Assembly (NCBI GenBank): GCA_900554555.1
Contig: USIC01000020.1
Span: forward strand, 1 to 8,905
DNA length: 8,905 bases
DNA from: an uncultured Solobacterium sp.
Lineage (GTDB): Bacteria > Bacillota_I > Bacilli_A > Erysipelotrichales > Erysipelotrichaceae
Direction of reading: 5' to 3'
Part shown: positions 1 through 6,438 of the stretch, in pieces
How the letters are laid out: each line of letters begins with the position of its first letter
Numbering within the stretch: the first letter of the stretch is position 1
Program-made: the position numbers and the translations under genes
The notes under the pieces: generated by a model
Databases searched by the model: none
Told to the model about the DNA's origin: nothing
The model's input: the letters and a program-made list of their open reading frames with translations, nothing else

Positions 1-406
1 TTCCGGTTCGAATTGGAGGATTGGTGATAATAAAATGATATTGACCTTTCGTTTCTGCATATCCATCTGAAACAAGCGTAGTACATTCCACTTGGTTCAA
101 ACCACAGTTTAATTGTGCCAGTTCTACAGCACGTGGATTAATGTCTGCCATTGTGACTTCACTACTAGGAAATAATGATTTTGTAATGATGCCTAGCGTT
201 CCATATCCACAACCCATATCCAAAATTCTTCCATGAAGCTCTTCTTTACTGATGGCTTTTAGCAAGACATAGCTTCCATAGTCCACACCAGTTTTCGAGA
301 AAACGCCATTATCAGTCGTAAAGATATATAAACGGTCTAAAAACCGGAAAGTATGTTCCTTCCGGTTCTCGTCCAGATTTCGGTTATCGGTAAAATAATG
401 TGCCAT
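1..406 (-). CDS. Class I SAM-dependent methyltransferase, RsmC/YbxB-like (3' end beyond window)
   Basis: About 135 codons are visible, starting at the ATG at 406-404 and running off the left edge, so the C-terminus is missing; relatives are about 200 residues long. The SAM-binding glycine-rich motif DMGCGYG is at residues 63-69. The catalytic-type NPPIR motif is at 129-133, as in the RsmC/RlmG group of N2-guanine rRNA methyltransferases, and the N-terminus (MAHYFTDNRNL) is typical of this family. A binding site (AAAGGAAC) lies about 7 bases before the ATG. The gene follows rplJ and rplL, matching the ybxB position between rplL and rpoB in Bacillota, so it is probably cotranscribed with them. 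The exact target base is inferred from the family only; YbxB-type proteins in this position are mostly uncharacterised. A cytosolic enzyme is expected. Confidence 0.88.
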   Translation of the reverse strand, partial: MAHYFTDNRNLDENRKEHTFRFLDRLYIFTTDNGVFSKTGVDYGSYVLLKAISKEELHGRILDMGCGYGTLGIITKSLFPSSEVTMADINPRAVELAQLNCGLNQVECTTLVSDGYAETKGQYHFIITNPPIRTG

Positions 407-428
407 TAACCGTTCCTTTCTAATACCC

Positions 429-460
429 GAAAAGCCGAACAATTCAATATTCGGCTTTTC
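429..460 (-). terminator. Hairpin between rplL and the methyltransferase gene, possible partial terminator or processing site
   Basis: There is a perfect 11-bp inverted repeat, GAAAAGCCGAA at 429-439 and TTCGGCTTTTC at 450-460, with a 10-base loop. Read on the minus strand (the direction of the operon) the 3' arm ends in CTTTTC and is followed by GGGTATTAG, so there is no proper U tract. Read on the plus strand it is followed by a T-rich stretch, but no plus-strand gene ends here. It is therefore more likely an attenuator, RNase processing site or mRNA-stabilising stem that lowers expression after the very abundant L12 than a complete terminator. Confidence 0.45.
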
Positions 461-485
461 ATGTGTTTTTTTGTGATTTTCTAGA

Positions 486-854
486 TTACTTGAATTCAAC
501 AGTTGCACCAGCATCTGTGAGCTTCTTCTTGAGTTCTTCAGCTTCTTCAGCAGCAACGTTTTCCTTGATTGTTGCAGGAGCTCCATCAACGAGCTTCTTA
601 GCATCAACAAGTCCAAGACCTGTGATTTCACGAACAACCTTAATTACGCCTACCTTAGAGTCACCAGCGGCAGCTAATACAACATTAACTGTTGTAGGAG
701 CAGCTGCAGCAGCTTCTGTTGGAGCAGCAGCTGCTACTGGAGCAGCAGCAGAAACGCCGTACTTCTCTTCAATAGCCTTTACGAGTTCATTTAGTTCAAG
801 AATTGTAGCTTCATCAAGATATGCTAGGATATCTTCCTGTGTTAACTTTGCCAT
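486..854 (-). CDS. rplL: 50S ribosomal protein L7/L12
   Basis: This 122-residue protein has the normal length of bacterial L7/L12, the multicopy stalk protein that binds L10 and recruits translational GTPases to the ribosome. The N-terminal dimerisation region (about residues 1-33) contains an [17 protein letters not shown] stretch. An Ala/Pro-rich flexible hinge follows (about 34-53). The globular C-terminal domain carries the conserved [13 protein letters not shown] segment, then [10 protein letters not shown], and ends in TVEFK. The ATG at 854 is preceded by a strong GAGGAGA binding site. It lies 29 bases after rplJ, in the usual rplJ-rplL pair. The Ala codons of the hinge make a low-complexity GCT/GCA-rich stretch in the DNA, which explains the long antisense frame there. 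Confidence 0.98.
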   Translation of the reverse strand: MAKLTQEDILAYLDEATILELNELVKAIEEKYGVSAAAPVAAAAPTEAAAAAPTTVNVVLAAAGDSKVGVIKVVREITGLGLVDAKKLVDGAPATIKENVAAEEAEELKKKLTDAGATVEFK

Positions 855-883
855 GGATTAATTTCTCCTCTTCTATTTCTTTC

Positions 884-1429
884 TTAGGCAGCTGCCTCAG
901 CAGCTTCTTTTACTTCTTCAGCAACCGGAGCAGCTCCGTTAGCTGGCTTTGCCTCAGCAACAGCATTCACAACACGTGCGAATGAAGATACTGGAGCGTT
1001 CAATACAGATAGCAACATGCTGAGCATGCCTTCTCTGTTTGGTAATGCAGAGAGTTCCTTTACTGTGTTGAGGTCAACAACCTTGCCTTCAACAATACCA
1101 CCCTTAAGAACTAATGCCTCATGCTTCTTAGCAAACTTAGCCATTACACGAGCAGCACCAGTTTCATCTCCACCGAATGCCAATGCATTAGGACCTGTTA
1201 AGCAATCCTTAAGATCACCATATCCTGCATCTTCAGCAGCCTTACTAGCTAATGTGTTCTTATAAACCTTAAGTTCAACACCTTCAGCACGTAATGCTCT
1301 ACGGAGTTCAGTAACCTCAGCAACTGAGAGGCCACGGTACTCGGCAACGATAGTGGATGAAGAGTTAGTGAATTTTTCCTTAATTTCGGAAACAACACCC
1401 TGCTTAGACTCTAATACAGTCTGATTCAT
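884..1429 (-). CDS. rplJ: 50S ribosomal protein L10
   Basis: This 181-residue protein anchors the L7/L12 stalk to 23S rRNA and binds its own leader RNA as the L10-L12 complex. The N-terminal RNA-binding domain shows EYRGLSVAEVTELRRALR, then VYKNTLASKA and LTGPNALAFG, all characteristic of L10. The C-terminal helix that carries L12 dimers covers about residues 140-165 (SVLNAPVSSFARVVNAVAE). The protein is somewhat longer than many Bacillota homologues because of an Ala/Glu-rich tail (VAEEVKEAAEAAA). The start is supported by an AGGAAGGTG binding site just upstream of the ATG at 1429. It is the first gene of the operon, behind a 150-base leader with a terminator. Confidence 0.98.
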   Translation of the reverse strand: MNQTVLESKQGVVSEIKEKFTNSSSTIVAEYRGLSVAEVTELRRALRAEGVELKVYKNTLASKAAEDAGYGDLKDCLTGPNALAFGGDETGAARVMAKFAKKHEALVLKGGIVEGKVVDLNTVKELSALPNREGMLSMLLSVLNAPVSSFARVVNAVAEAKPANGAAPVAEEVKEAAEAAA

Positions 1430-1467
1430 ACTTCACCTTCCTATTCTTTGTTATCGAATACACATTT

Positions 1468-1497
1468 AGAAAGAAAGCCCTCGCAGACAGCGAGAGC
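1468..1497 (-). terminator. Leader terminator (attenuator) upstream of rplJ
   Basis: On the minus strand GCTCTCGC and GCGAGGGC form an 8-bp stem with one G-U pair around a TGTCT loop (1477-1497), followed directly by TTTCTTTCT (1468-1476). It lies inside the leader, about 40 bases before the rplJ start and in the same direction, so it should act as a conditional terminator rather than end another gene. Its loop and stem bases (CTGTCTG on the minus strand) are exactly complementary to CAGACAG near the 5' end of the leader. Confidence 0.85.
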
Positions 1498-1578
1498 AAA
1501 AGTACATTAATATGAACTTTTATCTACCTCGGTAACCTTATTAAGCATACGCCGTTACTGTCTGTGGTATTTGATAAC
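1468..1578 (-). promoter_or_regulatory. L10 ribosomal-protein leader RNA
   Basis: This cis-acting RNA precedes rplJ. From its 5' end on the minus strand it shows CAGACAG, then GTAAC pairing with GTTAC across a 17-base interval, the conserved-looking AAGGTTACCGAGGT block, a separate hairpin (AAAAGT/ACTTTT with an inner CAT/ATG, 1498-1521), and the terminator. The ACCGAGGT block and the final GAGGGCTTT stretch resemble the L10_leader family as I remember it. Known biology of the family: the L10-L12 complex binds the leader and shuts down rplJL when L10 is in excess. The exact L10 contacts were not modelled here. The 5' boundary is estimated from the promoter. Confidence 0.85.
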
Positions 1579-1584
1579 GATGAT

Positions 1585-1612
1585 ATGATACCATGCATTT
1601 TTATAATGTCAA
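1585..1612 (-). promoter_or_regulatory. Promoter of the rplJ-rplL operon
   Basis: On the minus strand there is a perfect TTGACA -35 box (1607-1612), a 16-base spacer, and a TATCAT -10 box (1585-1590, five of six consensus bases) with an extended -10 TG one base upstream of it. Transcription should start near 1578-1581, which fits the beginning of the L10 leader. The combination predicts a very strong housekeeping sigma promoter, as expected for stalk proteins. Confidence 0.88.
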
Positions 1613-1739
1613 GTTCCATTTGCATTATTGTATTCTCAGCCGATTCCCCTATCAACACCGCAAAAATTTCAAGGTCTACGCAAAGGAAAATATACACCTT
1701 AAACTCCATGACGTTATATACTAAGGAGGATAGTTTCAA

Positions 1740-1775
1740 ATGAATACAAGATTTCATTACAAGTATAGATTTTAG
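1740..1775 (+). CDS. Candidate 11-residue upstream ORF before the HD gene
   Basis: A perfect AAGGAGG sequence at 1723-1729 lies 10 bases before an ATG that opens an 11-codon frame, MNTRFHYKYRF, ending with TAG at 1773-1775. The TAG overlaps the start of the next gene's ribosome binding site (AGAAGGGAG, 1774-1782), and the HD gene starts 14 bases further on. That layout would allow translational coupling or a leader peptide. The peptide is basic and aromatic (three Arg or Lys pairs with Phe, Tyr and His) and matches nothing I know. The promoter is unclear: TATACA (1691-1696) and TATACT (1717-1722) are -10-like, but neither has a good -35 box. Chance occurrence is quite possible. Confidence 0.35.
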   Translation: MNTRFHYKYRF

Positions 1776-1789
1776 AAGGGAGCCTATCC

Positions 1790-2362
1790 ATGAATCCACG
1801 AGAATATTTAGAGATACTGCATGTTGCAGAAAGATTAAAAGATACCCCACGGCATTGCACAACAAGTAAAAGACGCATCGAGAGTGTGGCCGAACATAGT
1901 TGGAGAATTTCTCTTATGGCCTTTCTTTTGAAGGATGAATTCCCGAATGCAGATATTGATAAAGTAATCAGTATGTGCTTAATTCATGATTTAGGCGAAT
2001 GTTTTACTGGTGATATCCCAACGTTTATCAAAACTGATCACGACCGTGAAATTGAAGATTCATTATTATCGCAATGGGTAGATACACTACCTAAAAGCAT
2101 CTCAGCCCGAATGACAGAACTATATAACGAGATGAACCAACAAGAAACCCTAGAATCTAAAATATACAAAGCCTTAGATAAACTAGAAGCAGTCATCCAA
2201 CATAACGAATCACCGATTGATACATGGTCAGAGAACGAATATGAGCTCAACCAAACCTATGCATTTGATGTTGTACATTTTTCTCCATGGCTGACTCAAC
2301 TTAGAAAAGAGATTCTTTTAGATACACTGACTAAAATTGATTCTGAAACCAAAGAATCGTAA
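1790..2362 (+). CDS. HD-domain phosphohydrolase, YfbR/HDDC2-like 5'-nucleotidase family
   Basis: This 190-residue protein contains the full HD metal-binding set: His36 in ESVAEHSWR, His66-Asp67 in the IHDLGE motif, and Asp130 in KALDKLEAV. Glu70 follows the HD pair, as in YfbR-type enzymes, and the preceding LKDTPR with SKRRIESVAEH resembles the N-terminal part of YfbR and human HDDC2. Family members dephosphorylate (deoxy)nucleoside monophosphates with a divalent metal, so a nucleotide-pool role is likely, but the substrate cannot be read from the sequence. No signal peptide or membrane segment is seen, so it should be cytosolic. The start has an AGAAGGGAG site seven bases upstream. It is transcribed alone, divergent from rplJ and convergent with the PTS operon, and a strong terminator follows. 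Confidence 0.88.
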   Translation: MNPREYLEILHVAERLKDTPRHCTTSKRRIESVAEHSWRISLMAFLLKDEFPNADIDKVISMCLIHDLGECFTGDIPTFIKTDHDREIEDSLLSQWVDTLPKSISARMTELYNEMNQQETLESKIYKALDKLEAVIQHNESPIDTWSENEYELNQTYAFDVVHFSPWLTQLRKEILLDTLTKIDSETKES

Positions 2363-2394
2363 TTTATACTTCGATAACGTATTTTAAATATTCC

Positions 2395-2431
2395 AAAACA
2401 CTTTAGATGCCAACAAATCTAAAGTGTTTTT
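2395..2431 (+). terminator. Intrinsic terminator of the HD gene
   Basis: A perfect 14-bp stem (AAAACACTTTAGAT at 2395-2408 with ATCTAAAGTGTTTT at 2417-2430) encloses an 8-base loop and continues into T-rich sequence (TTTTTATTT). It lies 33 bases after the stop codon. The flanking A and T runs could give it some activity for the opposite strand too, but that strand's operon has its own terminator. Confidence 0.9.
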
Positions 2432-2481
2432 ATTTCCCATTCAAATGAAGCATCCAACAACCAAACTGAAAATTGGTTTCT

Positions 2482-2516
2482 AAAAAACAGTAAAGGATGT
2501 GACTTATACCACATCC
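2482..2516 (-). terminator. Intrinsic terminator of the PTS operon
   Basis: On the minus strand GGATGTG and CACATCC form a 7-bp stem (2510-2516 and 2495-2501), extended by one inner G-U pair, followed by TTTACTGTTTTTT. It lies about 30 bases after the EIIC stop codon. A small hairpin (GCATAA/TTATGC, 2523-2540) sits between the stop and the terminator and may protect the mRNA end. Together with the terminator at 2395-2431 this fills the 186-base convergent gap. Confidence 0.82.
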
Positions 2517-2548
2517 CTTATCGCATAATTGCGGTTATGCTTTCTTAA

Positions 2549-3628
2549 TTATTTATTACCTTCAGCTAATTCTTCTGCTGTTAATGGTTTCTTTGTGACT
2601 GCTAAGATTGCCACGATGATAAGTGCACCGATTAACATATCTACTACATACCAAACTTGTCCTTCAATGACACCAGTAATCGCAACGATACCACCAAACG
2701 CTACAACGGAAGATACACCATGTACCATACCTAATGCTCCAGCAATTGCTGTACCGATTGCACATGCAATCCAAGTATGTTTGAAGTCTTTACCTGCAAA
2801 CGGCCATGCACCTTCAGTAATACCACCTGAGGATAGCAAGAATGCAGAGACACCTACAGAACGATCTGCCTTTGTATAATGCTTTCTTAAGATGAATGAC
2901 GCAAGACCCATACCGAGTGGAGGAATTGCACAGCACATACGGAATACACCGTTAGGCCCATAAATACCTTCAGCCATTAATGCAAGTGTAAATGCTGTGG
3001 CAGCCTTTGAACATGGTCCACCAAAGTCAGCTGCAGCTAATAAACCAATTCCAAGTCCTAATAAGATTGCATTTGTTCCACTTAGGCCATTCATTACATC
3101 AACGATAACCTGTACAAACGCATTGATAGGTCCTGTTAAAACATAGATGTAGAAGATACCAACGACAAATGTCGTTAATAGAGGAATAAAGAATGTAGGC
3201 ATCATTGGTTTCAAGGAATCGATAACCTTCCAAGTCTTCATCCACTTAACGAAGTAACCTACGATGAAACCTAATAGTAATGCGCCAATAAATCCTGTAG
3301 ATAATTGATCTTCACCAATAGGATTATTTGCGACATAACCCATAATCAAACCTGGAGCTAATGCAGGTTTACCAGCGATTGCGTATGCGATGTATCCGCA
3401 GATAACCGGAACCATCATGGAGAAACCGGCAATACCTAAGCTATACACATTCTGCCAGAACTGATTACTTGGAATAATTGCGCCATTCTCGATATGACCT
3501 GTAAATAAAGTAAACGAGAATAACATACCACCAGCGATAATAACCGGTAAGAAATATGAGATACCAGTATTAAATGCTTTAAAGATACTACGTCCAGTTT
3601 CTTTCAACTTATTATTCATCTCACTCAT
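2549..3628 (-). CDS. PTS fructose-family transporter subunit IIC
   Basis: This 359-residue integral membrane permease translocates the sugar that EIIB phosphorylates. Family-typical segments are TGISYFLPVIIAGGMLFSF (residues 21-39), GFIGALLLGFIVGYFVKWMK (112-131), the DFGGP loop with following SKAATAF (201-213), and the TEGAWPFA motif (271-278), where the conserved Glu and surrounding residues help bind sugar. Several long hydrophobic helices run throughout. I place the start at the ATG at 3628, not at an in-frame ATG eight codons earlier, because a GGAGG site lies nine bases before 3628. The gene then overlaps the EIIB gene by 8 bases, suggesting translational coupling. The substrate is unknown: fructose, mannitol-like and mannosylglycerate-like sugars all use this family. 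Confidence 0.92.
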   Translation of the reverse strand: MSEMNNKLKETGRSIFKAFNTGISYFLPVIIAGGMLFSFTLFTGHIENGAIIPSNQFWQNVYSLGIAGFSMMVPVICGYIAYAIAGKPALAPGLIMGYVANNPIGEDQLSTGFIGALLLGFIVGYFVKWMKTWKVIDSLKPMMPTFFIPLLTTFVVGIFYIYVLTGPINAFVQVIVDVMNGLSGTNAILLGLGIGLLAAADFGGPCSKAATAFTLALMAEGIYGPNGVFRMCCAIPPLGMGLASFILRKHYTKADRSVGVSAFLLSSGGITEGAWPFAGKDFKHTWIACAIGTAIAGALGMVHGVSSVVAFGGIVAITGVIEGQVWYVVDMLIGALIIVAILAVTKKPLTAEELAEGNK

Positions 3629-3944
3629 TTGCCAAAGCCTCCGCTCTATCAATTAATTTCTTGATGTCTTTGATTGCTTGTGTTGGATCAACTTCGATAA
3701 CTTTACCCTCATCACGTTTTTCATCAAAGCGTTCATCACCTTCAATGCCAATTGCGATAGCTAGAATAACGACATCAGCCGCATCGACTTCATCTTGTTC
3801 CAACTCATTATTGATACCCATACCACCTTGTGTTTCAACCTTGCAGTCAATGCCTCTCTTCTTGCATTCCTGCTCGATTGCTTCTTGTGTCATGTACGTA
3901 TGTGCGATACCCGCCGTACATGCACTTACTGCTACTAATTTCAT
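3621..3944 (-). CDS. PTS fructose-family subunit IIB
   Basis: This 107-residue soluble phosphocarrier accepts phosphate from EIIA on a cysteine and passes it to the sugar at EIIC. The active site is Cys9 in ACTAGIAHTYM. The usual family signature is CPTGIAHT, so the two residues after Cys differ (Thr-Ala for Pro-Thr), while GIAHTYM is intact. The conserved KVETQGGMG stretch follows at about residues 35-43. The ATG overlaps the EIIA stop as ATGA, with an AAGGAGAT site inside the end of the EIIA gene, a classic coupled arrangement. The stop lies inside the EIIC gene. The variant signature suggests a subfamily distinct from standard fructose EIIB. Confidence 0.92.
   Translation of the reverse strand: MKLVAVSACTAGIAHTYMTQEAIEQECKKRGIDCKVETQGGMGINNELEQDEVDAADVVILAIAIGIEGDERFDEKRDEGKVIEVDPTQAIKDIKKLIDRAEALANE
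3638..3642 (-). promoter_or_regulatory. Ribosome binding site that sets the EIIC start
   Basis: GGAGG on the minus strand, inside the end of the EIIB gene, is nine bases upstream of the ATG at 3628. The earlier in-frame ATG at 3652 has no comparable site, and the later ATG at 3619 would be 18 bases away, so 3628 is the best start. Confidence 0.75.
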
Positions 3945-4396
3945 ACTTCCATCTCCTTTTCAATCGATTTCAAAAGTTCGTAAGACTCTTCAGGGCTCTT
4001 TGTATTTAAGAATTTCTCGCGGAAATCTTCATGCATTAAATTCTTACTGAGTTCTGCCAGAATCTTCAAATGTTGCGTAGATCCTTTATCAGCAGGTACA
4101 CCAATCATCATCATATGTTCCACCCTGTCTTCTCCATCTTCATTTGCCCATGTACATCCATTCAAGAATTTTACATAGATAACAAACGCTTGATTGACCG
4201 CAGCTGAGATTGCATGTGGAATTGCAATACCATAACCGATATAGGTTGCGATTACGTTTTCACGGTCAATAACAGCCTTAGCATACTCATCGTTATTATT
4301 CACAAATTCATTTGGTAAATGTGCAATATCTTCAATTGCCTCATACTTGTCACGATAAACTTTGTCCGTGAAAATCGTTAATTCTTTTGCAAACAT
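3941..4396 (-). CDS. PTS fructose-family subunit IIA
   Basis: This 151-residue cytosolic protein takes phosphate from HPr on a histidine and gives it to EIIB. The active site is His61 in the GYGIAIPHA motif, preceded by the DRENVIATYIG segment expected in the EIIA-fructose fold (PTS_EIIA_2). The C-terminal part (LKILAELSKNL and EESYELLKSI) also fits. Its start has an AAAGGAGA binding site about six bases upstream. It begins 88 bases after the regulator gene and overlaps EIIB by four bases. The operon encodes a second EIIA domain at the C-terminus of the regulator, so the two could compete for or share phosphate donors. Confidence 0.92.
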   Translation of the reverse strand: MFAKELTIFTDKVYRDKYEAIEDIAHLPNEFVNNNDEYAKAVIDRENVIATYIGYGIAIPHAISAAVNQAFVIYVKFLNGCTWANEDGEDRVEHMMMIGVPADKGSTQHLKILAELSKNLMHEDFREKFLNTKSPEESYELLKSIEKEMEV

Positions 4397-4422
4397 TTTT
4401 GTCTCCTTTCGCCTGTATCTAC

Positions 4423-4443
4423 ATTGTCCATCTATTCAACAAT
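4423..4443. promoter_or_regulatory. Candidate regulator-binding site upstream of the EIIA gene
   Basis: The 88-base gap between the regulator and EIIA genes contains ATTGTCC (4423-4429), the same 7-mer that occurs at 6419-6425 in the regulator promoter, and an opposing ACAAT (4439-4443). This gives ATTGT-N11-ACAAT, a weaker and more closely spaced version of the repeat at 6418-6444. It could be an activator site for an internal promoter driving the EIIA-EIIB-EIIC genes, but I see no good -35/-10 pair here. I also see no terminator or antiterminator-type stem-loop in the gap. Confidence 0.3.
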
Positions 4444-4484
4444 CAAGAACAGTTCACTTTTTTCAATTTAGAAATGGAAATTCA

Positions 4485-6389
4485 TTATACGGATTCTTCT
4501 TCAATCTTTAAGATAATTTCGTGTAACTTATCAAAACTCTGTGTACGGATCAATTCCTTTGTATATTCATCAGAACTTACAATCTGACTGAGTACTTTAT
4601 AGAATGCAGGCATAGTATCATCACCCTTCTCCTTCATGGATAACAGGAAGATAATCTGCACCGTATCCTTATCCCATTGAATTGGCTTTTGTAAGATACC
4701 AATCTCCACAAAACTTTCTTTACCCATTGGGTGGATTGGATGTGGTATCGCAACCATGTTTCCAAATGCGGTTGCACCAACGCTTTCTCTTTCAAGCACA
4801 GCTTTCTCAAAATCATTTGAGATATCTACTTTCTTCTGTGCTTGCATGCATAAGAAATGGATCACTTCTTCTTTATCGTTATATGGTAAATCCCCAAAGA
4901 ACATATCCTCACGGAAGTAGTTGAAGATTTGTAAGTCGCGTGTCTTTTGAATCATCGCATGAACATTTTCTATTGCACTCTTGCCTAAAAAGGCATTAAC
5001 TTCAATGACCGGTTGATTTAGTTTTTCTTCAATTGGCACAGTCGTCAGAATGTAATCAATACCCTCAAGATTCTGACTATGCAATGTATTTAAACTAGCT
5101 GTACCTACTACCTCTAGATTCTTACCAAACTTCTCTTCAATCTGATAGCGCAAAAGTTCTGAACTTGCACGTCCACTTCCACAGACAATTAGCACTTTTT
5201 CTTTCGTCTGTTTCTCACGTTTCTTCTCTAGTGCAACGTTAAAGTGTAGTGCAATATATGTAATCTCATCTTTACAGATACATCTGTTATACATTTTCTT
5301 TAACACACCGCAGGCAACAGTAGCCATTGAGTACGCAAGCACAAAGTGCTCACGAATCTGATTCGCTAGTGGATTATAACTTGCAATGTGATTCTGTAAT
5401 CTGACTTTAAACGGTATGACGTGTAGGGATAACAATGTCGCAAGCTCAAAATCATAACGCAAATCAATACGGAAAGTTTCATTGACCGCTTCCAACATTG
5501 CCAAAACAATCTCAAAAGTATCTTCATCCACAACCGAACTACTCTGTTGCCCATTATTCAAACGGATAATCTTCTTACTGCTCAAATGCATTAGCACGTA
5601 ATATACTTCACTATCCGGAAACTTTACATCAAATTCTTTTTCGATTTCTTGAATAATAGCCTTGGTCATCGCAAGGTCACTATCATTTTCCATCTGCTGT
5701 TCTGTCTCTTTGCCAAGAGGAATCACTTTTCCATCTAGGATACGCTGAATTGCGATATAGATATGAAAGGTTAAATTATTGAGTGATAAATCAGATATCA
5801 TAAAGTTGTATTTAACAACTTTATCCGAAATAATTTTATGAATACTATCTAGTTGATTATTTTCCGGAAGTTGTTGCGTATAAAACGGTTCTTCCATTTG
5901 GATTCGAGTTAAACATAGACGATACTGCTGTTCACTGCCAATTGCACGCATACCTTGATATGCACGATAATCAATCTCAATACCAAAATCCGCAAGAATA
6001 TTGCGGACAGTCTTCATATCATTCTTTAGTGTTGCACGACTGATAAACATCGCATCCGCAAGATCATCCATGCGCACACTTTCATCAGAAGTGAGTAAGG
6101 TTTCTATAATCTGACGAATCCGGTCTTGCGTTGTCAAAACTCTTTCTCGATTACTTTCGATAGACTGCAAGTAATCCTCTAACTTTTCTTTATCTTGGAT
6201 TTCAATTGAAATACCTTTACGTTCTATCTTGATGCTTGCCCCATTACAAACAAGCACATCATTGAGTGCTTCAATATCATTACGAATTGTTCGAGCAGTC
6301 ACACCAAAAAGATCTGCAATTTCTCGAATCGATGTACTGCGATCATTTTCCTTCACTAATAAGAAAAGTAATCTATCCTGTCTATCCAT
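4485..6389 (-). CDS. BglG/MtlR/LicR-type PRD transcriptional regulator with EIIB and EIIA domains
   Basis: This 634-residue regulator is the first gene of the PTS operon. Its order is an N-terminal helix-turn-helix (about 1-60, with IREIADLFGVTARTIRNDIE), a second Mga-like HTH (about 85-165, with MDDLADAMFISRATLKNDM), PRD1 (about 180-285), PRD2 (about 290-395), an EIIB-like domain (about 398-480) and a fructose-type EIIA domain (about 490-634). The phosphorylation residues all look intact: His209 and His268 in PRD1, His323 and His382 in PRD2, Cys403 in VCGSGRASS, and His550 in VAIPHPI. Known family logic: HPr and the cognate EII proteins phosphorylate these sites, so the regulator activates its operon only when the sugar is being transported. 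The DNA-binding HTH domains rather than an RNA-binding CAT domain mean activation at promoters, not antitermination. An AGAGGG site precedes the ATG. Confidence 0.93.
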   Translation of the reverse strand: MDRQDRLLFLLVKENDRSTSIREIADLFGVTARTIRNDIEALNDVLVCNGASIKIERKGISIEIQDKEKLEDYLQSIESNRERVLTTQDRIRQIIETLLTSDESVRMDDLADAMFISRATLKNDMKTVRNILADFGIEIDYRAYQGMRAIGSEQQYRLCLTRIQMEEPFYTQQLPENNQLDSIHKIISDKVVKYNFMISDLSLNNLTFHIYIAIQRILDGKVIPLGKETEQQMENDSDLAMTKAIIQEIEKEFDVKFPDSEVYYVLMHLSSKKIIRLNNGQQSSSVVDEDTFEIVLAMLEAVNETFRIDLRYDFELATLLSLHVIPFKVRLQNHIASYNPLANQIREHFVLAYSMATVACGVLKKMYNRCICKDEITYIALHFNVALEKKREKQTKEKVLIVCGSGRASSELLRYQIEEKFGKNLEVVGTASLNTLHSQNLEGIDYILTTVPIEEKLNQPVIEVNAFLGKSAIENVHAMIQKTRDLQIFNYFREDMFFGDLPYNDKEEVIHFLCMQAQKKVDISNDFEKAVLERESVGATAFGNMVAIPHPIHPMGKESFVEIGILQKPIQWDKDTVQIIFLLSMKEKGDDTMPAFYKVLSQIVSSDEYTKELIRTQSFDKLHEIILKIEEESV

Positions 6390-6409
6390 GCTATAAACCC
6401 TCTATTCTA

Positions 6410-6438
6410 ATTATACGTATTGTCCAAAAAACTTTCAG
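6410..6438 (-). promoter_or_regulatory. Promoter of the PTS regulator gene
   Basis: On the minus strand a perfect TATAAT -10 box (6410-6415) is preceded by 17 bases and a CTGAAA -35-like box (6433-6438, four of six consensus bases). The start would be near 6403, giving a short leader of about 14 bases before the ATG. The weak -35 fits a promoter that needs or tolerates a regulator, and an inverted repeat overlaps it. Confidence 0.65.

Noticed and set aside
690..760. GCAGCTGCT-type repeats as a possible tandem repeat element
   Set aside because: They encode the Ala-rich hinge of L7/L12, which is normal for that protein.
463..861. A 132-codon plus-strand frame opposite rplL
   Set aside because: It is a Ser/Ala-rich mirror of the Ala-rich rplL coding sequence and has no binding site or family match.
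1524..1865. An open minus-strand frame of 113 codons upstream of rplJ
   Set aside because: It covers the rplJ promoter, the L10 leader and the start of the HD gene on the other strand, has no family resemblance, and would have to be expressed through the leader structure.
2459..2478. AACCAA/TTGGTT inverted repeat in the convergent gap
   Set aside because: A six-base AT-rich stem beyond both terminators, with no U tract or partner element; likely chance.
3661..4050. A 129-codon plus-strand frame opposite the EIIB and EIIA genes
   Set aside because: EIIA and EIIB in the opposite frame have intact active sites and good ribosome binding sites; the plus-strand frame has neither.
4397..4484. An RNA antiterminator (RAT) and terminator pair between the regulator and EIIA genes
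   Set aside because: No stem-loop with a U tract is present, and the regulator has HTH DNA-binding domains rather than an RNA-binding CAT domain.
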